The notes: generated by a model from the letters alone, not told the origin. Positions 15,468-24,762 are shown, counted from the first letter of the stretch. The stretch is 64,000 nt of DNA from Oceanospirillum sp048264105 (GCA_048264105.1 JBLXDJ010000004.1:186001-250000), one strand, 5' to 3'. Program-made: numbers and translations.

Positions 15468-16637
15468 TCAGCGCTTAACTGCTTTCAGTACGACAAACTT
15501 CTTATTGCTGGCGATCACGGCGCAGTTCCCCATGATGCGTTTCAGGGCGGCGTGGTAACCCAGATGCCGGTTGCCGACGACCCAAAGTGCGCCGCCTTTC
15601 TTCAGTACCTTTCTCGATTCTTTGAACATCTGCTGGGCGATAAAGTCGCCGACCACATTCTGCTGGTGAAACGGTGGGTTATTCAGAATCATATCGGCGC
15701 TGTTTGCTTCCAGACCGGCAAGACAGTCGGTGGCGGTGAAGCGGGCTTCCCGTCCCGGAAAAGCGCGTTCAAAGTTGATGCGGGCGGAATCCACGGCCAT
15801 ATAGGACTCATCAACAAAGTGCAGCTGGGCCTGCGCAAAACGTTCTGCTGTAATCAGGCCGACCACGCCATTACCGCAACCCAGATCGATAATGGATAGT
15901 GGTTCATCGGAAGCCGGTTGGTTTTTTACCAGTGTTTCCAGAAAGAAGCGGGAACCGATATCCATGCTCTCACGGGAGAATACATTGGCGTGGTTGCTGA
16001 GCTGATAAGGGATTTTGGTGAAGCTCTCAGAGCCAAGATCCAGTGTCAGCGGGTAAGGATTCTCAGGCAGGTTCAGTTCTTTGACTTCTGAAAAGATCAG
16101 ACGGGCTTTTTTCACCGCTAAAGAGGTTCTGGTTGGCCCGATCAGACGCTCAAACAGTTTCAGAGTGTTGGTGTGAACCATTTTGGTCATCGCGCCGGCG
16201 ATGATAGTGGTGCTGGCGCTGATAAAAGGCCGGATGCGGTGCAGCTGTTCTTCCAGCTGGGCGTGGCTTTTCGGGATCTTAATCAGTACCAGATCCAGCG
16301 GTTTTTCCGGCGTTTGCAGACTGTTGATAAAGGTAACCTGATCCGGCGCGAGACCGTTTTGCTCAAGGTTGTGCTTTAACCCCTGTTCCGCAAGATAGGA
16401 GTCACTGAGCATGGTTGGCTTTGCACTTGCCAGTGCCGTGCTTAGTGCACCGAAGCTGTCATTGATGATCAGGATATTGCCATCGACGGCGATCTGCTCA
16501 TCATTCAGATGGTTCAGAATGTATTCGTCGGCAGCATCCCAGGCGCGCAGCGTGTCTTTTGATTTGACGGGAAAACGGCTCAGGCTGAACTGGCCCTGAG
16601 GTGCGGTAAGTTGTTCCATTGCGGCAACCTGTGTCAT
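15468..16637 (-). CDS. rlmG: 23S rRNA (guanine-1835-N2)-methyltransferase RlmG
   Basis: SAM-dependent enzyme that methylates G1835 of 23S rRNA. It has 389 residues: an inactive N-terminal methyltransferase-like domain (with LRAWDAADEYILNHL near residue 30) and a C-terminal active one with the SAM loop IDLGCGNGVVGL (about 243) and the catalytic NPPFHQQ (about 312). The end KKFVVLKAVKR matches RlmG and separates it from RsmC. The start may be the ATG at 16637 or the one at 16619 (MEQLTAP), which has AGG upstream. It stands alone. Confidence 0.92.
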   Translation of the reverse strand: MTQVAAMEQLTAPQGQFSLSRFPVKSKDTLRAWDAADEYILNHLNDEQIAVDGNILIINDSFGALSTALASAKPTMLSDSYLAEQGLKHNLEQNGLAPDQVTFINSLQTPEKPLDLVLIKIPKSHAQLEEQLHRIRPFISASTTIIAGAMTKMVHTNTLKLFERLIGPTRTSLAVKKARLIFSEVKELNLPENPYPLTLDLGSESFTKIPYQLSNHANVFSRESMDIGSRFFLETLVKNQPASDEPLSIIDLGCGNGVVGLITAERFAQAQLHFVDESYMAVDSARINFERAFPGREARFTATDCLAGLEANSADMILNNPPFHQQNVVGDFIAQQMFKESRKVLKKGGALWVVGNRHLGYHAALKRIMGNCAVIASNKKFVVLKAVKR

Positions 16638-16661
16638 CGGTCATTAATATGAGATAAACAA

Positions 16662-16738
16662 AAAACGACGCGGTCTACAGGTCACTGAATCGGTTGCAGG
16701 CCTGTGCTTGCGGTCAGTGTTGTAGTTGGCGTCGTTTT
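16662..16738. repeat. 77-bp imperfect inverted repeat, probable bidirectional terminator
   Basis: AAAACGACGC (16662-16671) pairs with GCGTCGTTTT (16729-16738); inside it CTACA/TGTAG and CACTGA/TCAGTG continue the stem. On the minus strand it is followed by a T-run, so it probably ends the marR transcript. It is unusually long for a terminator. Confidence 0.65.
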
Positions 16739-16793
16739 GTCGGTGTAGCTTACAAAGCCTCGTCAGAGTGCTCCGATAGGGTTCGGTAAAGGG

Positions 16794-17276
16794 CTATTTC
16801 TTTTCCGGAGTAAAGCTGCTCACTTCCAGATAAGGGGCTGCATCCAGTTTTTCAGCATTCATCATCTGAGCGATTCGCTGAACAGAAGACAGCAGCAGAT
16901 TCTGCTCCCAGCCTTCAAGGCTCTGGAATTTAGTGATGAACTCTTCCTGCAGCGCGGTAGGGGATTCGCTCAGCAGTTCATGGCCCTTGTCGGTCAGCAG
17001 TACGTGGACTTTACGCTTGTCGATGGTGCTGCGCTGGCGTACCACCAGACCTTTAACTTCAAGGCGATCAAGAATAGTCGTCACAGTGGCCTGACTCAGA
17101 TTTACCATCTGAGACAGCTCCCGGATGGTGTAGTGTTCGCCACCCTTCTCAAGTTCCTGCAGGATAACCAGCTGTGGGCCGGTTAAGCCAGTGCTTTTAT
17201 TAAGCTTTCTGGAGTGTAGATCGATGCCGCGGATAATTTGGCGGATAGCCACAAGAACTTCTTCGTACGATTGCAT
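16794..17276 (-). CDS. MarR-family regulator (EctR-like?)
   Basis: Winged-helix repressor of 160 residues. The HTH is IRELSQMVNLSQATVTTILDRLEVKGLV (about 52-79) and the wing carries the usual DxRxxxxxLTxxG pattern (DKRKVHVLLTDKG). It is divergent from the RarD-type permease and lies two genes from ectABC. MarR proteins named EctR control ectoine genes in several halophilic proteobacteria, usually from beside ectA; here the gene is at the ectC side, so that role is an inference from vicinity. The 369 bases up to the permease start hold no gene. Confidence 0.8.
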   Translation of the reverse strand: MQSYEEVLVAIRQIIRGIDLHSRKLNKSTGLTGPQLVILQELEKGGEHYTIRELSQMVNLSQATVTTILDRLEVKGLVVRQRSTIDKRKVHVLLTDKGHELLSESPTALQEEFITKFQSLEGWEQNLLLSSVQRIAQMMNAEKLDAAPYLEVSSFTPEKK

Positions 17277-17645
17277 GAGTCTTCTTAAATTACCTGTTTG
17301 TGGGTCTGTAAACTTTTGCTGTGCAAGGATTTATGCGTCAGTAAGTAATGATAACGGGTTTGCGCGCATTAGCTAGCCCAAACGGGGCAGAATACCTGAA
17401 ATAAATGCTAAATAAAGCCTGTCGGCAGGCTATTTTCTAATGATTATCTGCCAGATTGTGACCTAGTGATTTCAGCACCGGTTAATCGGTGGGCAAAATA
17501 TAATTAACCTTTTGAAAAATAAACGATATTTACTGCATTCGCTGTCTCTTTTACGGAAAGCTGTTAACATCGCCGCCTTTATTTGGCTATTACTAATGTT
17601 CTTGCTGTCGATATCTTTGTTGGCCGTGGTTTAAGGAGTGAGTTT

Positions 17646-18539
17646 GTGGCGAATGGCGTAGTGTTATTGCTGTCATCGGCGTTTATGTTTGCGCTGCTGT
17701 ATTACTTCCCCGCCTGGCTGAAACCTCTGGATGGTGAAGAGGCTTTTGGCTGGCGTATGTTGCTGGCGCTGCCGGGTATCAGTATCTATCTGTTACTTTC
17801 CGGTGAGTGGCGTCTGGTGACCGGGCTGCTGGGGCAGATCCGCCGCAGACCCTGGTTGTGGCTTGGTCTGCCGCTGTCTGCATTTCTGGTGGGGATTCAG
17901 CTGTGGTTGTTTGTCTGGGCGCCGGTGAATGGCCGGGGACTGCCTGTTTCGTTGGGCTATTTTATGATGCCGCTGGTGATGGTCATTTTGGGGCGCTTTG
18001 TTTACGGTGAGCAGATGTCCCGCTGGCAAGTTGTGGCGGTTATTGCTGCCCTGGTTGGTGTGGCAAATCAGGTCTGGCAAACCGGAGCGGTATCCTGGGA
18101 AACTTTTGCAGTTGCGATCGGTTATCCGCTCTATTTTCTGCTGCGGCGCTGGCAGGGGAATGATCATCTGGGGGGCATCTGGCTGGATATGTTTCTGGTG
18201 TTGCCGATGGCGGCCTGGTTTGCCTTCAGTCAACCGGCCCTTGATGCGTTTAGCGTGAATACCAATCTGTGGTGGCTGGTGATCTGCTTTGGTCTGGTCA
18301 GCTCGCTGGCGGTCGTGTTTTATCTGCTGTCCGCTAAGTTGCTGACCTTTACGCTTTTCGGCCTGCTCAGTTATCTGGAACCGGTGCTGCTGATGTTTGT
18401 CTCGCTGCTGCTGGGGGAGAGTATTGCCGAGGAGGAGTGGCTGACGTATATCGCGATCTGGGTAGCGGTGGGTTTTCTGGTTATTGAGGGTGTGCAGAAA
18501 GTGGTTCGCGCCCGACGTTATAGTGAAACAGGTTTGTAG
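17646..18539 (+). CDS. RarD-type EamA-family permease
   Basis: Inner membrane transporter of the drug/metabolite superfamily (10 TM helices), 297 residues with the start I choose: GTG at 17646, preceded by AAGGAG at 17633-17638. A TTG 63 bases earlier is in frame but lacks a ribosome site. The repeated EamA pattern is visible: GYFMMPLVMVILGRFVYGEQ in the middle and LSYLEPVLLMFVSLLLGE near the end, both typical of RarD. Substrate unknown; RarD relatives were linked to chloramphenicol sensitivity or amino acid export. Convergent with ectC; a shared terminator lies between. Confidence 0.85.
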   Translation: MANGVVLLLSSAFMFALLYYFPAWLKPLDGEEAFGWRMLLALPGISIYLLLSGEWRLVTGLLGQIRRRPWLWLGLPLSAFLVGIQLWLFVWAPVNGRGLPVSLGYFMMPLVMVILGRFVYGEQMSRWQVVAVIAALVGVANQVWQTGAVSWETFAVAIGYPLYFLLRRWQGNDHLGGIWLDMFLVLPMAAWFAFSQPALDAFSVNTNLWWLVICFGLVSSLAVVFYLLSAKLLTFTLFGLLSYLEPVLLMFVSLLLGESIAEEEWLTYIAIWVAVGFLVIEGVQKVVRARRYSETGL

Positions 18540-18612
18540 TGGCGCTTTAGAGCGGTTGTCGTTAGGGCGAAACGCCTGAGCCTTTGCAGACTTTAGGTTG
18601 CTTGGCTGACGC

Positions 18613-18676
18613 AAAAAAGCCGCAGCTCTGAAGGGGTATCCGTATAAACGGGCCTTGTTCAGTGCTGCGGCTTTTT
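18613..18676. terminator. Bidirectional terminator between rarD-like gene and ectC
   Basis: AAAAAGCCGCAGC and GCTGCGGCTTTTT form a 13-bp stem around a 38-base loop, with A- and T-runs on both sides. Confidence 0.85.
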
Positions 18677-18706
18677 ATATTTCAGTCAAAAGATGAGGCC
18701 GGTTTC

Positions 18707-19111
18707 TTATTCGGTCACTTCTTCTGCTTCCAGAGGATAAACGCCGTTCTCGTCGTGAACCTCTTTGCCATTCAGTGGCGGGTTGAAGGCGCAGGCGAAT
18801 ACGATGTCTTCACCTTCATGGGCGCGCAGCAGGTGCTTGTCGTGCTTGTCCAGAATGTAGATGGTGCCCGGAGAGATCGGGTAGATCTTGCCATCTTCAA
18901 CGGTTTCAACTTCACCGTAACCGCTGATGCAGTAAACGGTTTCCAGATGGTTCTGGTAATGAATCGGAGTTTCAGTACCTGCAAAAATGGTGGTGATATG
19001 GAACGAGAAGCCCATGTTGTCATTTTTCAGGGACATACGAACGCTTTTCCAGTTATCGGATGTTACGCAGCGATCGGTTTTTTCGACTTCCTGTAACTGA
19101 CGAACAATCAT
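18707..19111 (-). CDS. ectC: L-ectoine synthase
   Basis: Cyclises N-gamma-acetyl-diaminobutyrate to ectoine, the last step of osmolyte synthesis; cytoplasmic cupin. It has 134 residues, the family length. Typical segments are MIVRQLQEVEKTDR, the metal and substrate-binding cupin strand HYQNHLETVYCISGYGEVE (about 51-69), and DKHDKHLLRA (about 90-99). It lies 166 bases after ectB, and a terminator intervenes, so it may rely on read-through or its own promoter. GAGG stands before the ATG. Confidence 0.96.
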   Translation of the reverse strand: MIVRQLQEVEKTDRCVTSDNWKSVRMSLKNDNMGFSFHITTIFAGTETPIHYQNHLETVYCISGYGEVETVEDGKIYPISPGTIYILDKHDKHLLRAHEGEDIVFACAFNPPLNGKEVHDENGVYPLEAEEVTE

Positions 19112-19229
19112 GTAAATACCTCAAAAGATGAAATAAAACTGACAAAAAAAATCGTTAACTAAAAGCGACTGTGCGGTTAGTTAAGCGTTACCTTAAAGCA
19201 GATCACCGGATGTTTCAGCGATCATTAAC

Positions 19230-19258
19230 AAAAAGAGCCGCCTTGGGCGGCTCTTTTA
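19230..19258 (-). terminator. Terminator between ectB and ectC
   Basis: AAAAGAGCCGC / GCGGCTCTTTT with a CTTGG loop; on the minus strand the stem is followed by TTTTTGTT. It lies 20 bases after the ectB stop, inside the ectABC cluster. Confidence 0.8.
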
Positions 19259-19277
19259 TTGGGTGCCTGATTCAGCC

Positions 19278-20546
19278 TTAGCTGGCTTTTTTCAGGTCAA
19301 GCTGAGCGCTGAAGTACTGATCAAACGCTTTTTCCAGAATATTCAGGCCGTGGGTCATCTCTTCTTCTGTCACGGTCAGAGGAGGGAAGCACTTAACGAC
19401 TTCGCCTTCCGGACCGCTGGTTTCGATGATCAGCTTCTCTTTAAAGCACAGAGAGGTGATATCGTCCGCGATGTCGCCGGATGGGCAGCAGATGCCCTGC
19501 ATCAGGCCGCGACCTTTGCGGTACAGCTCAGGATAGTTGTCGCAGATTTTGTTCAGAGCCAGCTTCAGCTGTTCGCTGCGTGCATGGATGTGGCTTGCGA
19601 ATTTGTCATCAGCCCAGTACGTTTCCAGAGCCTTTTTCGCAGTGATAAAGGCGTGGTTGTTACCACGGAAGGTACCGTTGTGCTCGCCCGGCTTCCAGAT
19701 GTCCAGCTTACGGTCAAACAGCGTTACCGCAAATGGCAGGCCGAAGGCGCTCAGGGACTTAGACAGCGTGATGATATCCGGCTTGATATCAAACTGGTCA
19801 AAGCTGAAGAAAGTACCGGTACGGCCACAGCCTGCCTGAATGTCATCGGCGATAAACAGAATGCCGTGCTCTTTACAGATCGCAGACAGCTCTTTCAGCC
19901 ATTTGCCGGATGCGGTATTCAGACCACCTTCACCCTGCACAATCTCAACGATTACGGCAGCAGGCATATCCAGACCGCTTGAATTGTCCGTCAGCATCTT
20001 CTTGAACAGTTCAAGGGTGTTGAAGTTTTCACCTAGGTAGCCATCGTAAGGCAGACGGGTAACGCCGCTCAGAGGCTGGCCTGCGCCGCCACGGTGGTGG
20101 CTGTTACCGGTTGCGGCCAGTGCACCCAGGGTGCAGCCGTGGAAACCGTTAGTGAAAGAAACAACGTTGTGACGACCGGTCACTTTACGTGCCAGCTTAA
20201 GTGCTGCTTCAACACAGTTCGCGCCGGTTGGGCCGGTAAACATCACTTTGTGATCCAGATCGCGAGGTTTCAGGATGATGTCGCGGAACGCTTCCAGAAA
20301 ACCTGCTTTAGCTTCTGTGTGCATATCCAGACCGTGGGCAACGCCGTCGTTCTGGATATACTCAATCAGGCTTTCTTTCAGGATCGGGTTGTTGTGACCG
20401 TAGTTCAGGGAGCCGGCACCAGCCAGAAAATCAAGGTACTCGTTGCCGTTCTCGTCGAACAGTTTGCTGCCTTTCGCCTTAGTGAAAACGACCGGGAAAG
20501 AACGTGAATAACTCTGAACTTCGGACTCATACTCTTTAAAAATCAT
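19278..20546 (-). CDS. ectB: Diaminobutyrate-2-oxoglutarate transaminase
   Basis: PLP enzyme that makes L-2,4-diaminobutyrate from aspartate semialdehyde and glutamate, first ectoine step. I start at the ATG at 20546 (MIFKEYESEVQSYSRSFP), preceded by GGAG; the frame stays open upstream but carries nothing conserved. It has 422 residues, the usual size. Signatures: FTGPTGANCVEAALKLAR, the Asp-bearing FIADDIQAGCGRTGTFF, the PLP Lys in IITLSKSLSAFGLPFA, and NGTFRGNNHAF. It lies 106 bases after ectA, an interval holding two hairpins. Confidence 0.97.
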   Translation of the reverse strand: MIFKEYESEVQSYSRSFPVVFTKAKGSKLFDENGNEYLDFLAGAGSLNYGHNNPILKESLIEYIQNDGVAHGLDMHTEAKAGFLEAFRDIILKPRDLDHKVMFTGPTGANCVEAALKLARKVTGRHNVVSFTNGFHGCTLGALAATGNSHHRGGAGQPLSGVTRLPYDGYLGENFNTLELFKKMLTDNSSGLDMPAAVIVEIVQGEGGLNTASGKWLKELSAICKEHGILFIADDIQAGCGRTGTFFSFDQFDIKPDIITLSKSLSAFGLPFAVTLFDRKLDIWKPGEHNGTFRGNNHAFITAKKALETYWADDKFASHIHARSEQLKLALNKICDNYPELYRKGRGLMQGICCPSGDIADDITSLCFKEKLIIETSGPEGEVVKCFPPLTVTEEEMTHGLNILEKAFDQYFSAQLDLKKAS

Positions 20547-20591
20547 CGTGTGCTCCAGTTTTAAATTTTTTGACTTTGGCTTTAGCTGCGC

Positions 20592-20613
20592 GCCTGACCG
20601 GGGCTGGTCAGGC
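20592..20613 (-). repeat. Hairpin between ectA and ectB
   Basis: GCCTGACC / GGTCAGGC, a perfect 8-bp stem with a 6-base loop and no T-tract. A smaller GGGC/GCCC hairpin is next to it (about 20622-20634). Confidence 0.5.
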
Positions 20614-20652
20614 TTCAAAAGGACGGGCATTACGCCCATTACGTTTCCGGGC

Positions 20653-21159
20653 TTACGGGTGCCGGAACGGTCCAATCTCTAGCAGCTCTTCGGATTCGTG
20701 CAGGCCTTGGAAATGCAGCTCTTTATCCAGGAAATCGAAAGTACGTGATTCGCATTCCAGAGCGCGGGTCAGACCGGCAAACATCCGCCAGGATGCGGTG
20801 TTATCCGGTGAAATAGTGGTGTGCAGAACTTTGGCGGGTTGGCTGGCCGGGCGTTTCAGGATCTCAAAGATCATGCGCTTTGCCAGTTGTTTGCCGCGGG
20901 CACTCTCGTGCACGGCTACCTGCCAGATGAAAAGAGCCTCAGGCTGATCCGGGCGAATGAAGGCTGAAACAAAGCCAATCAGTTTGTCGCCGTCCCAAGC
21001 ACATACCGATGTTTCTGCCCAAAGAGAGCAGCACAGCATATAGCAGTAGCTTGAGTTCAGATCGAGAGGAGGTGAGTTTTGGATCAGGTCTGTAACGGCA
21101 AGACCGTCCTTTAATTCGGGTTGGGTAAATCTAATCGAGTCGCTAATGTCACTATTCAT
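20653..21159 (-). CDS. ectA: Diaminobutyrate acetyltransferase
   Basis: GNAT-fold enzyme that acetylates the gamma amino group of diaminobutyrate, second ectoine step. It has 168 residues. The opening IRFTQPELKDGLAVTDLIQ, the central PEALFIWQVAVHESARGKQLAKR (acetyl-CoA loop, RGKQLA) and TTISPDNTASWRMF are typical of EctA. First gene of ectABC on this strand, behind a sigma-70 type promoter. No aspartokinase or ectoine hydroxylase gene follows. Confidence 0.96.
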   Translation of the reverse strand: MNSDISDSIRFTQPELKDGLAVTDLIQNSPPLDLNSSYCYMLCCSLWAETSVCAWDGDKLIGFVSAFIRPDQPEALFIWQVAVHESARGKQLAKRMIFEILKRPASQPAKVLHTTISPDNTASWRMFAGLTRALECESRTFDFLDKELHFQGLHESEELLEIGPFRHP

Positions 21160-21190
21160 AATATTTGTTTAGGGTTCAAAGTATATTTAT

Positions 21191-21219
21191 ACAATAACGT
21201 GCCCGATTTTTTCTTTCAA
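21191..21219 (-). promoter_or_regulatory. Promoter of ectA
   Basis: On the minus strand TTGAAA (21219-21214), a 17-base spacer and TATTGT (21196-21191), followed by an AT-rich stretch. It lies about 32 bases before the ectA start. The remaining bases to 21376 hold no gene. Confidence 0.5.
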
Positions 21220-21377
21220 GGGTTAATTTTTGCCGAAGATATGGCTTTTTGTATCTGTGATTAGAATACAAATGTTTTGTGATGGTTTGTTTAGTGTTCT
21301 ATTTCATTTCTGTGACGCGCACCTTAAAAAGGCGACAATCCCATAGCGGGGGCAGGTTTTGCGTGTTTTTGGCGCAT

Positions 21378-21408
21378 AAAAAAAGCGCTGATTTCTCAGC
21401 GCTTTTTT
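21378..21408 (-). terminator. Terminator of pyk
   Basis: AAAGCGCTGA / TCAGCGCTTT with a TTTC loop and A/T-runs on both flanks; it lies 55 bases past the pyk stop. Confidence 0.88.
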
Positions 21409-21462
21409 GTGTTACGGATTTGTATTTTTCTGCAAGAGATTTTGTGTCTCTTTAGTCTGAAA

Positions 21463-22881
21463 TTAATCTTCAATCTGAACGATTGTCATGGTGTGAGTGC
21501 CGTTAATATCGCCTCGGGTCAGGATGATATTGTCACCTTTCTCGACCACATTGCGCTGTTTCAGCTCTTCAATCGCCTTCTGGATCGATTCAGGCTCGGT
21601 GCTAGAGTGTGAAAACGGTACGGTGGTTACGCCGCGATAGAGGGATACGCGATTCTGAGTCTTCTCCTGAGCGGTGAAGGCGAAAATCGGCAGGCCGGAA
21701 CGGATACGGGACATCAGAAGCGGTGTCAGACCGGTTCGGGTCATACAGACGATCGCTTTAACACCCTGCAGGTGATTTGCCGCGTACATGGCAGAGAGGG
21801 CTACTGCTTCATTGATATGGCTGAAGCCTTCGTGCATGCGGTGATTGGACTGTTGCGCGACACGCTCCAGCTCAGCACCACGACAGAGCCGGTCCATCGC
21901 CTGAACGGTTTCCAGTGGGAACTCACCCACAGCGGTCTCAGCGGACAGCATTACCGCGTCAGTACCATCGAGTACGGCGTTTGCCACATCAAAGACTTCG
22001 GCACGGGTTGGCAGTGGGCTTGAGATCATGGATTCCATCATCTGGGTCGCGGTGATGACCACTTTGTTCAGGCTGCGTGCTCGCTGGATCAGGCGCTTTT
22101 GTACGCCGATCAGCTGTGCATCGCCAATCTCAACGCCCAGATCGCCACGGGCAACCATCACACCTTCACAGGATTCGATCAGGTCGTTCATCACCTCATC
22201 GGTGGCAACGGATTCGGCGCGTTCTACCTTGGCGATCAGGCCGATATCTTCACCGGCAGCACCCAGCAGAGCCCGTGCTTCGCGCATGTCGTCACCGGTG
22301 CGGGGGAAGGATACCGCCAGATAATCCATATTCAGGGCGATGGCTGTTTTGATGTCTTTTTTATCTTTTTCAGTCAGAGCCGCTGCAGAAAGACCGCCGC
22401 CCTGTTTGTTGATGCCTTTGTTGTTGGACAGCTTGCCGCCTACGGTAACGGTGCAGCGTACTTCCGGCTTGGCAACTTCATCGACTTTTAACTGAATACG
22501 GCCATCATCCAGCAGCAGGATGTCACCCGTGGTTACGTCGTCGGCCAGTTGCGGGTAATCAACGCCAACCTGTTGCTGGTCGCCGGCATCTCTCTCCAGC
22601 GCCATGTTCAGTGTGAACTTGTCACCTACGGCCAGTTTAATCGGGCCATCTTTAAAACGTGCGACACGGATTTTCGGTCCCTGTAGGTCGCCTAATACCG
22701 CAACAAAGCGGTTAATCTCTTTTGCTGTTTTACGTACGGCTTCAACACGGGCCTGGTGTTCTTCCGGGTCTCCGTGGGAGAAGTTTACGCGTACCACATC
22801 TACATACTGTAATACCTGGGCAAGTTTGGCGGGTTCGTCAGTGGCGGGGCCCAGTGTGGCTACGATTTTGGTTCTGCGCAT
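21463..22881 (-). CDS. pyk: Pyruvate kinase (type II)
   Basis: Converts phosphoenolpyruvate and ADP to pyruvate and ATP, last step of glycolysis. It has 472 residues, close to E. coli PykA. Seen: MRRTKIVATLGPATD, the phosphate-binding RVNFSHGD, the active-site Lys region GLIAKVERAESV (about 216), EGVMVARGDLGVEIG, and TQMMESMI. The C-terminal regulatory domain is complete. It lies 217 bases after gap on the same strand; the interval has a perfect hairpin CGGTCCC-GA-GGGACCG (22922-22937). Confidence 0.96.
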   Translation of the reverse strand: MRRTKIVATLGPATDEPAKLAQVLQYVDVVRVNFSHGDPEEHQARVEAVRKTAKEINRFVAVLGDLQGPKIRVARFKDGPIKLAVGDKFTLNMALERDAGDQQQVGVDYPQLADDVTTGDILLLDDGRIQLKVDEVAKPEVRCTVTVGGKLSNNKGINKQGGGLSAAALTEKDKKDIKTAIALNMDYLAVSFPRTGDDMREARALLGAAGEDIGLIAKVERAESVATDEVMNDLIESCEGVMVARGDLGVEIGDAQLIGVQKRLIQRARSLNKVVITATQMMESMISSPLPTRAEVFDVANAVLDGTDAVMLSAETAVGEFPLETVQAMDRLCRGAELERVAQQSNHRMHEGFSHINEAVALSAMYAANHLQGVKAIVCMTRTGLTPLLMSRIRSGLPIFAFTAQEKTQNRVSLYRGVTTVPFSHSSTEPESIQKAIEELKQRNVVEKGDNIILTRGDINGTHTMTIVQIED

Positions 22882-23098
22882 TCTATGTGATTCCTTAATC
22901 TTGCAGGGTATAGATCATGGCGGTCCCGAGGGACCGTGCTGCCGCTGATGAGCGGCGATTGAGCAAGCTTGCTTCTTTACTTGAGCATTATGGGTTTGGC
23001 TTGAAGGTTAGAGGTCATGCAAGTGTCTGTATTGGATTCTTATAATAGTACCGGTTCCGCCACCGATGACCGGTGACGGATATCCGTGCTGGCTGGGG

Positions 23099-24115
23099 TT
23101 ATATCGCATCGGACTTAGCAGCCATTAAGGCTCGGGTCGTATCCAGCATGCGGTTGGAGAATCCCCATTCGTTGTCGTACCAGGCCATCACTTTGACCAG
23201 ATTGCCCTGTACCCGGGTATGGCTGCTGTCAAAGACAGAGGAGTCAGGGCAGTGGTTAAAGTCGACCGATACCAGCGGAAGTGCATTGTAACCCAGGACG
23301 TTGGAATCGCGGGCAGCTTTTTCCATGGCGGCATTGATCTCCTGAGCCGTGAGAGGTTCTTTCACCACAACGCTCAGATCCACCAGTGATACATTGTTGG
23401 TCGGCACCCTGACAGCCAGGCCATCCAGCTTTCCGGCCAGTTCCGGCATCACCAGTCCTATAGCCGCCGCAGCACCGGTTTTCGTCGGAATCATCGAGGC
23501 GGTAGCTGAGCGTGCCCGGTAGGGATCACTGTGATAAACATCGGTCAGATGCTGGTCGTTGGTGTAGGCGTGAATGGTGGTCATCACGCCGCTTTCAACG
23601 CCCATGGTGTCGTGCAGCACTTTTACCACAGGGGCCAGACAGTTCGTGGTGCAGGATGCATTCGATACAACGGTGTGTTCCGCACGCAAAGTCTCTTCGT
23701 TAACGCCGAATACTACGGTGGCATCGGCGTCAGGGGAGGGGGCAGAGATTAAAACTTTCTTGGCACCCGCGGTCAGGTGCGCGGCGGCTTTTTCACGCTT
23801 GGTAAAGAGGCCTGTGCACTCAAGCACAACATCAATATTCAGCTCTGCCCAGGGCAGCTGAGCCGGATCCCGCTCAGCCAATACTTTGATGGTGTGGCCG
23901 TCAACGGTGAGGGAGTTGTCGTCATGCTCAACCTCGAAACCGAAGCGTCCGTGAACAGAATCATATTGCAGCAGGTGGGCGTTGATGGCGGCATCGCCCA
24001 GATCATTGATCGCTACGATCTGCAGCGAGTCGGTGTGATGTCCTTCAAAGTAGGCGCGAAGGATGTTTCGGCCGATGCGGCCAAAGCCATTAATAGCAAC
24101 TCGAACGACCTTCAT
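23099..24115 (-). CDS. gap: Glyceraldehyde-3-phosphate dehydrogenase
   Basis: Oxidises glyceraldehyde-3-phosphate to 1,3-bisphosphoglycerate. I start at the ATG at 24115 (MKVVRVAINGFGRIGR), preceded by AAGGAG; the longer frame has nothing conserved. It has 338 residues. The NAD loop NGFGRIGR, AINDLGD (Asp suggests NAD preference), the catalytic SNASCTTNCLAP (about residue 155), and WYDNEWGFSNRM are present. Upstream of pyk on the same strand. Erythrose-4-phosphate dehydrogenase is a possible alternative but less likely. Confidence 0.93.
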   Translation of the reverse strand: MKVVRVAINGFGRIGRNILRAYFEGHHTDSLQIVAINDLGDAAINAHLLQYDSVHGRFGFEVEHDDNSLTVDGHTIKVLAERDPAQLPWAELNIDVVLECTGLFTKREKAAAHLTAGAKKVLISAPSPDADATVVFGVNEETLRAEHTVVSNASCTTNCLAPVVKVLHDTMGVESGVMTTIHAYTNDQHLTDVYHSDPYRARSATASMIPTKTGAAAAIGLVMPELAGKLDGLAVRVPTNNVSLVDLSVVVKEPLTAQEINAAMEKAARDSNVLGYNALPLVSVDFNHCPDSSVFDSSHTRVQGNLVKVMAWYDNEWGFSNRMLDTTRALMAAKSDAI

Positions 24116-24493
24116 GGTGTCACTCCTTAAATCCTGAAAACTCGAAATGTCAGCAGGGCTGCTAATCTCAATCGGTTCACTGATGGATCTGGTGGTGTAA
24201 CTCGCTCCTGCCAAGTAAACGTGGTGGCTCCGATAAAGTATGGGTCAGGTTGTTTGTTTACCCTGCTTTCACCTTTAAGACTGGTGCGTAACTGCCAGAA
24301 ATGCAATGCTTTTTCGCGCTTTGCTGGTCGTATAAGCTTTGCTGTAATACATTGAATGTGTAATCTGATAAGAAAACAGGTGTCCTGCAGAGTGACTTTT
24401 TACTGCTTTGGCATGAGAAAAGGCCTTTTTTACGCTAAGGGCTGGAACTCTTGAATCTGCTGGGGTAGTTTATACGCCCTTTTCAGGCAGCAC

Positions 24494-24524
24494 TTGACAA
24501 AGGTGCTCTATTTAAAGTTGTAAT
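24494..24524 (+). promoter_or_regulatory. Candidate promoter upstream of topA
   Basis: A perfect TTGACA at 24494-24499 and TGTAAT at 24519-24524 (spacer 19, longer than ideal), 239 bases before topA. The rest of 24116-24762 holds no gene that I can see. Confidence 0.4.
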
Positions 24525-24762
24525 ACGCACGATAAGCGAGCTTTATAGATCCGCTCCGCCCTTTAATTCTTAGGGTTGTGTTGATTTTGTACGAACAAAA
24601 ACACGCTGTTGTACATTATTAATCTTTGAAATTAATTAATCTTTGTACTTACTCAACTGGTGATGTGTTAACGGCAGCCGGACTGCTGATGAGTTTAGCC
24701 AGAAGTACGAATTTCCTTGGTCAAACTGTTTCTGAACAGCCTTAGATAAAGAGACGCTCTCA

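Noticed and set aside
14668..15470. A third integron cassette at the HEPN-like gene
   Set aside because: No attC-like core or hairpin is found after its stop; only the 50705 and 51326 genes show that.
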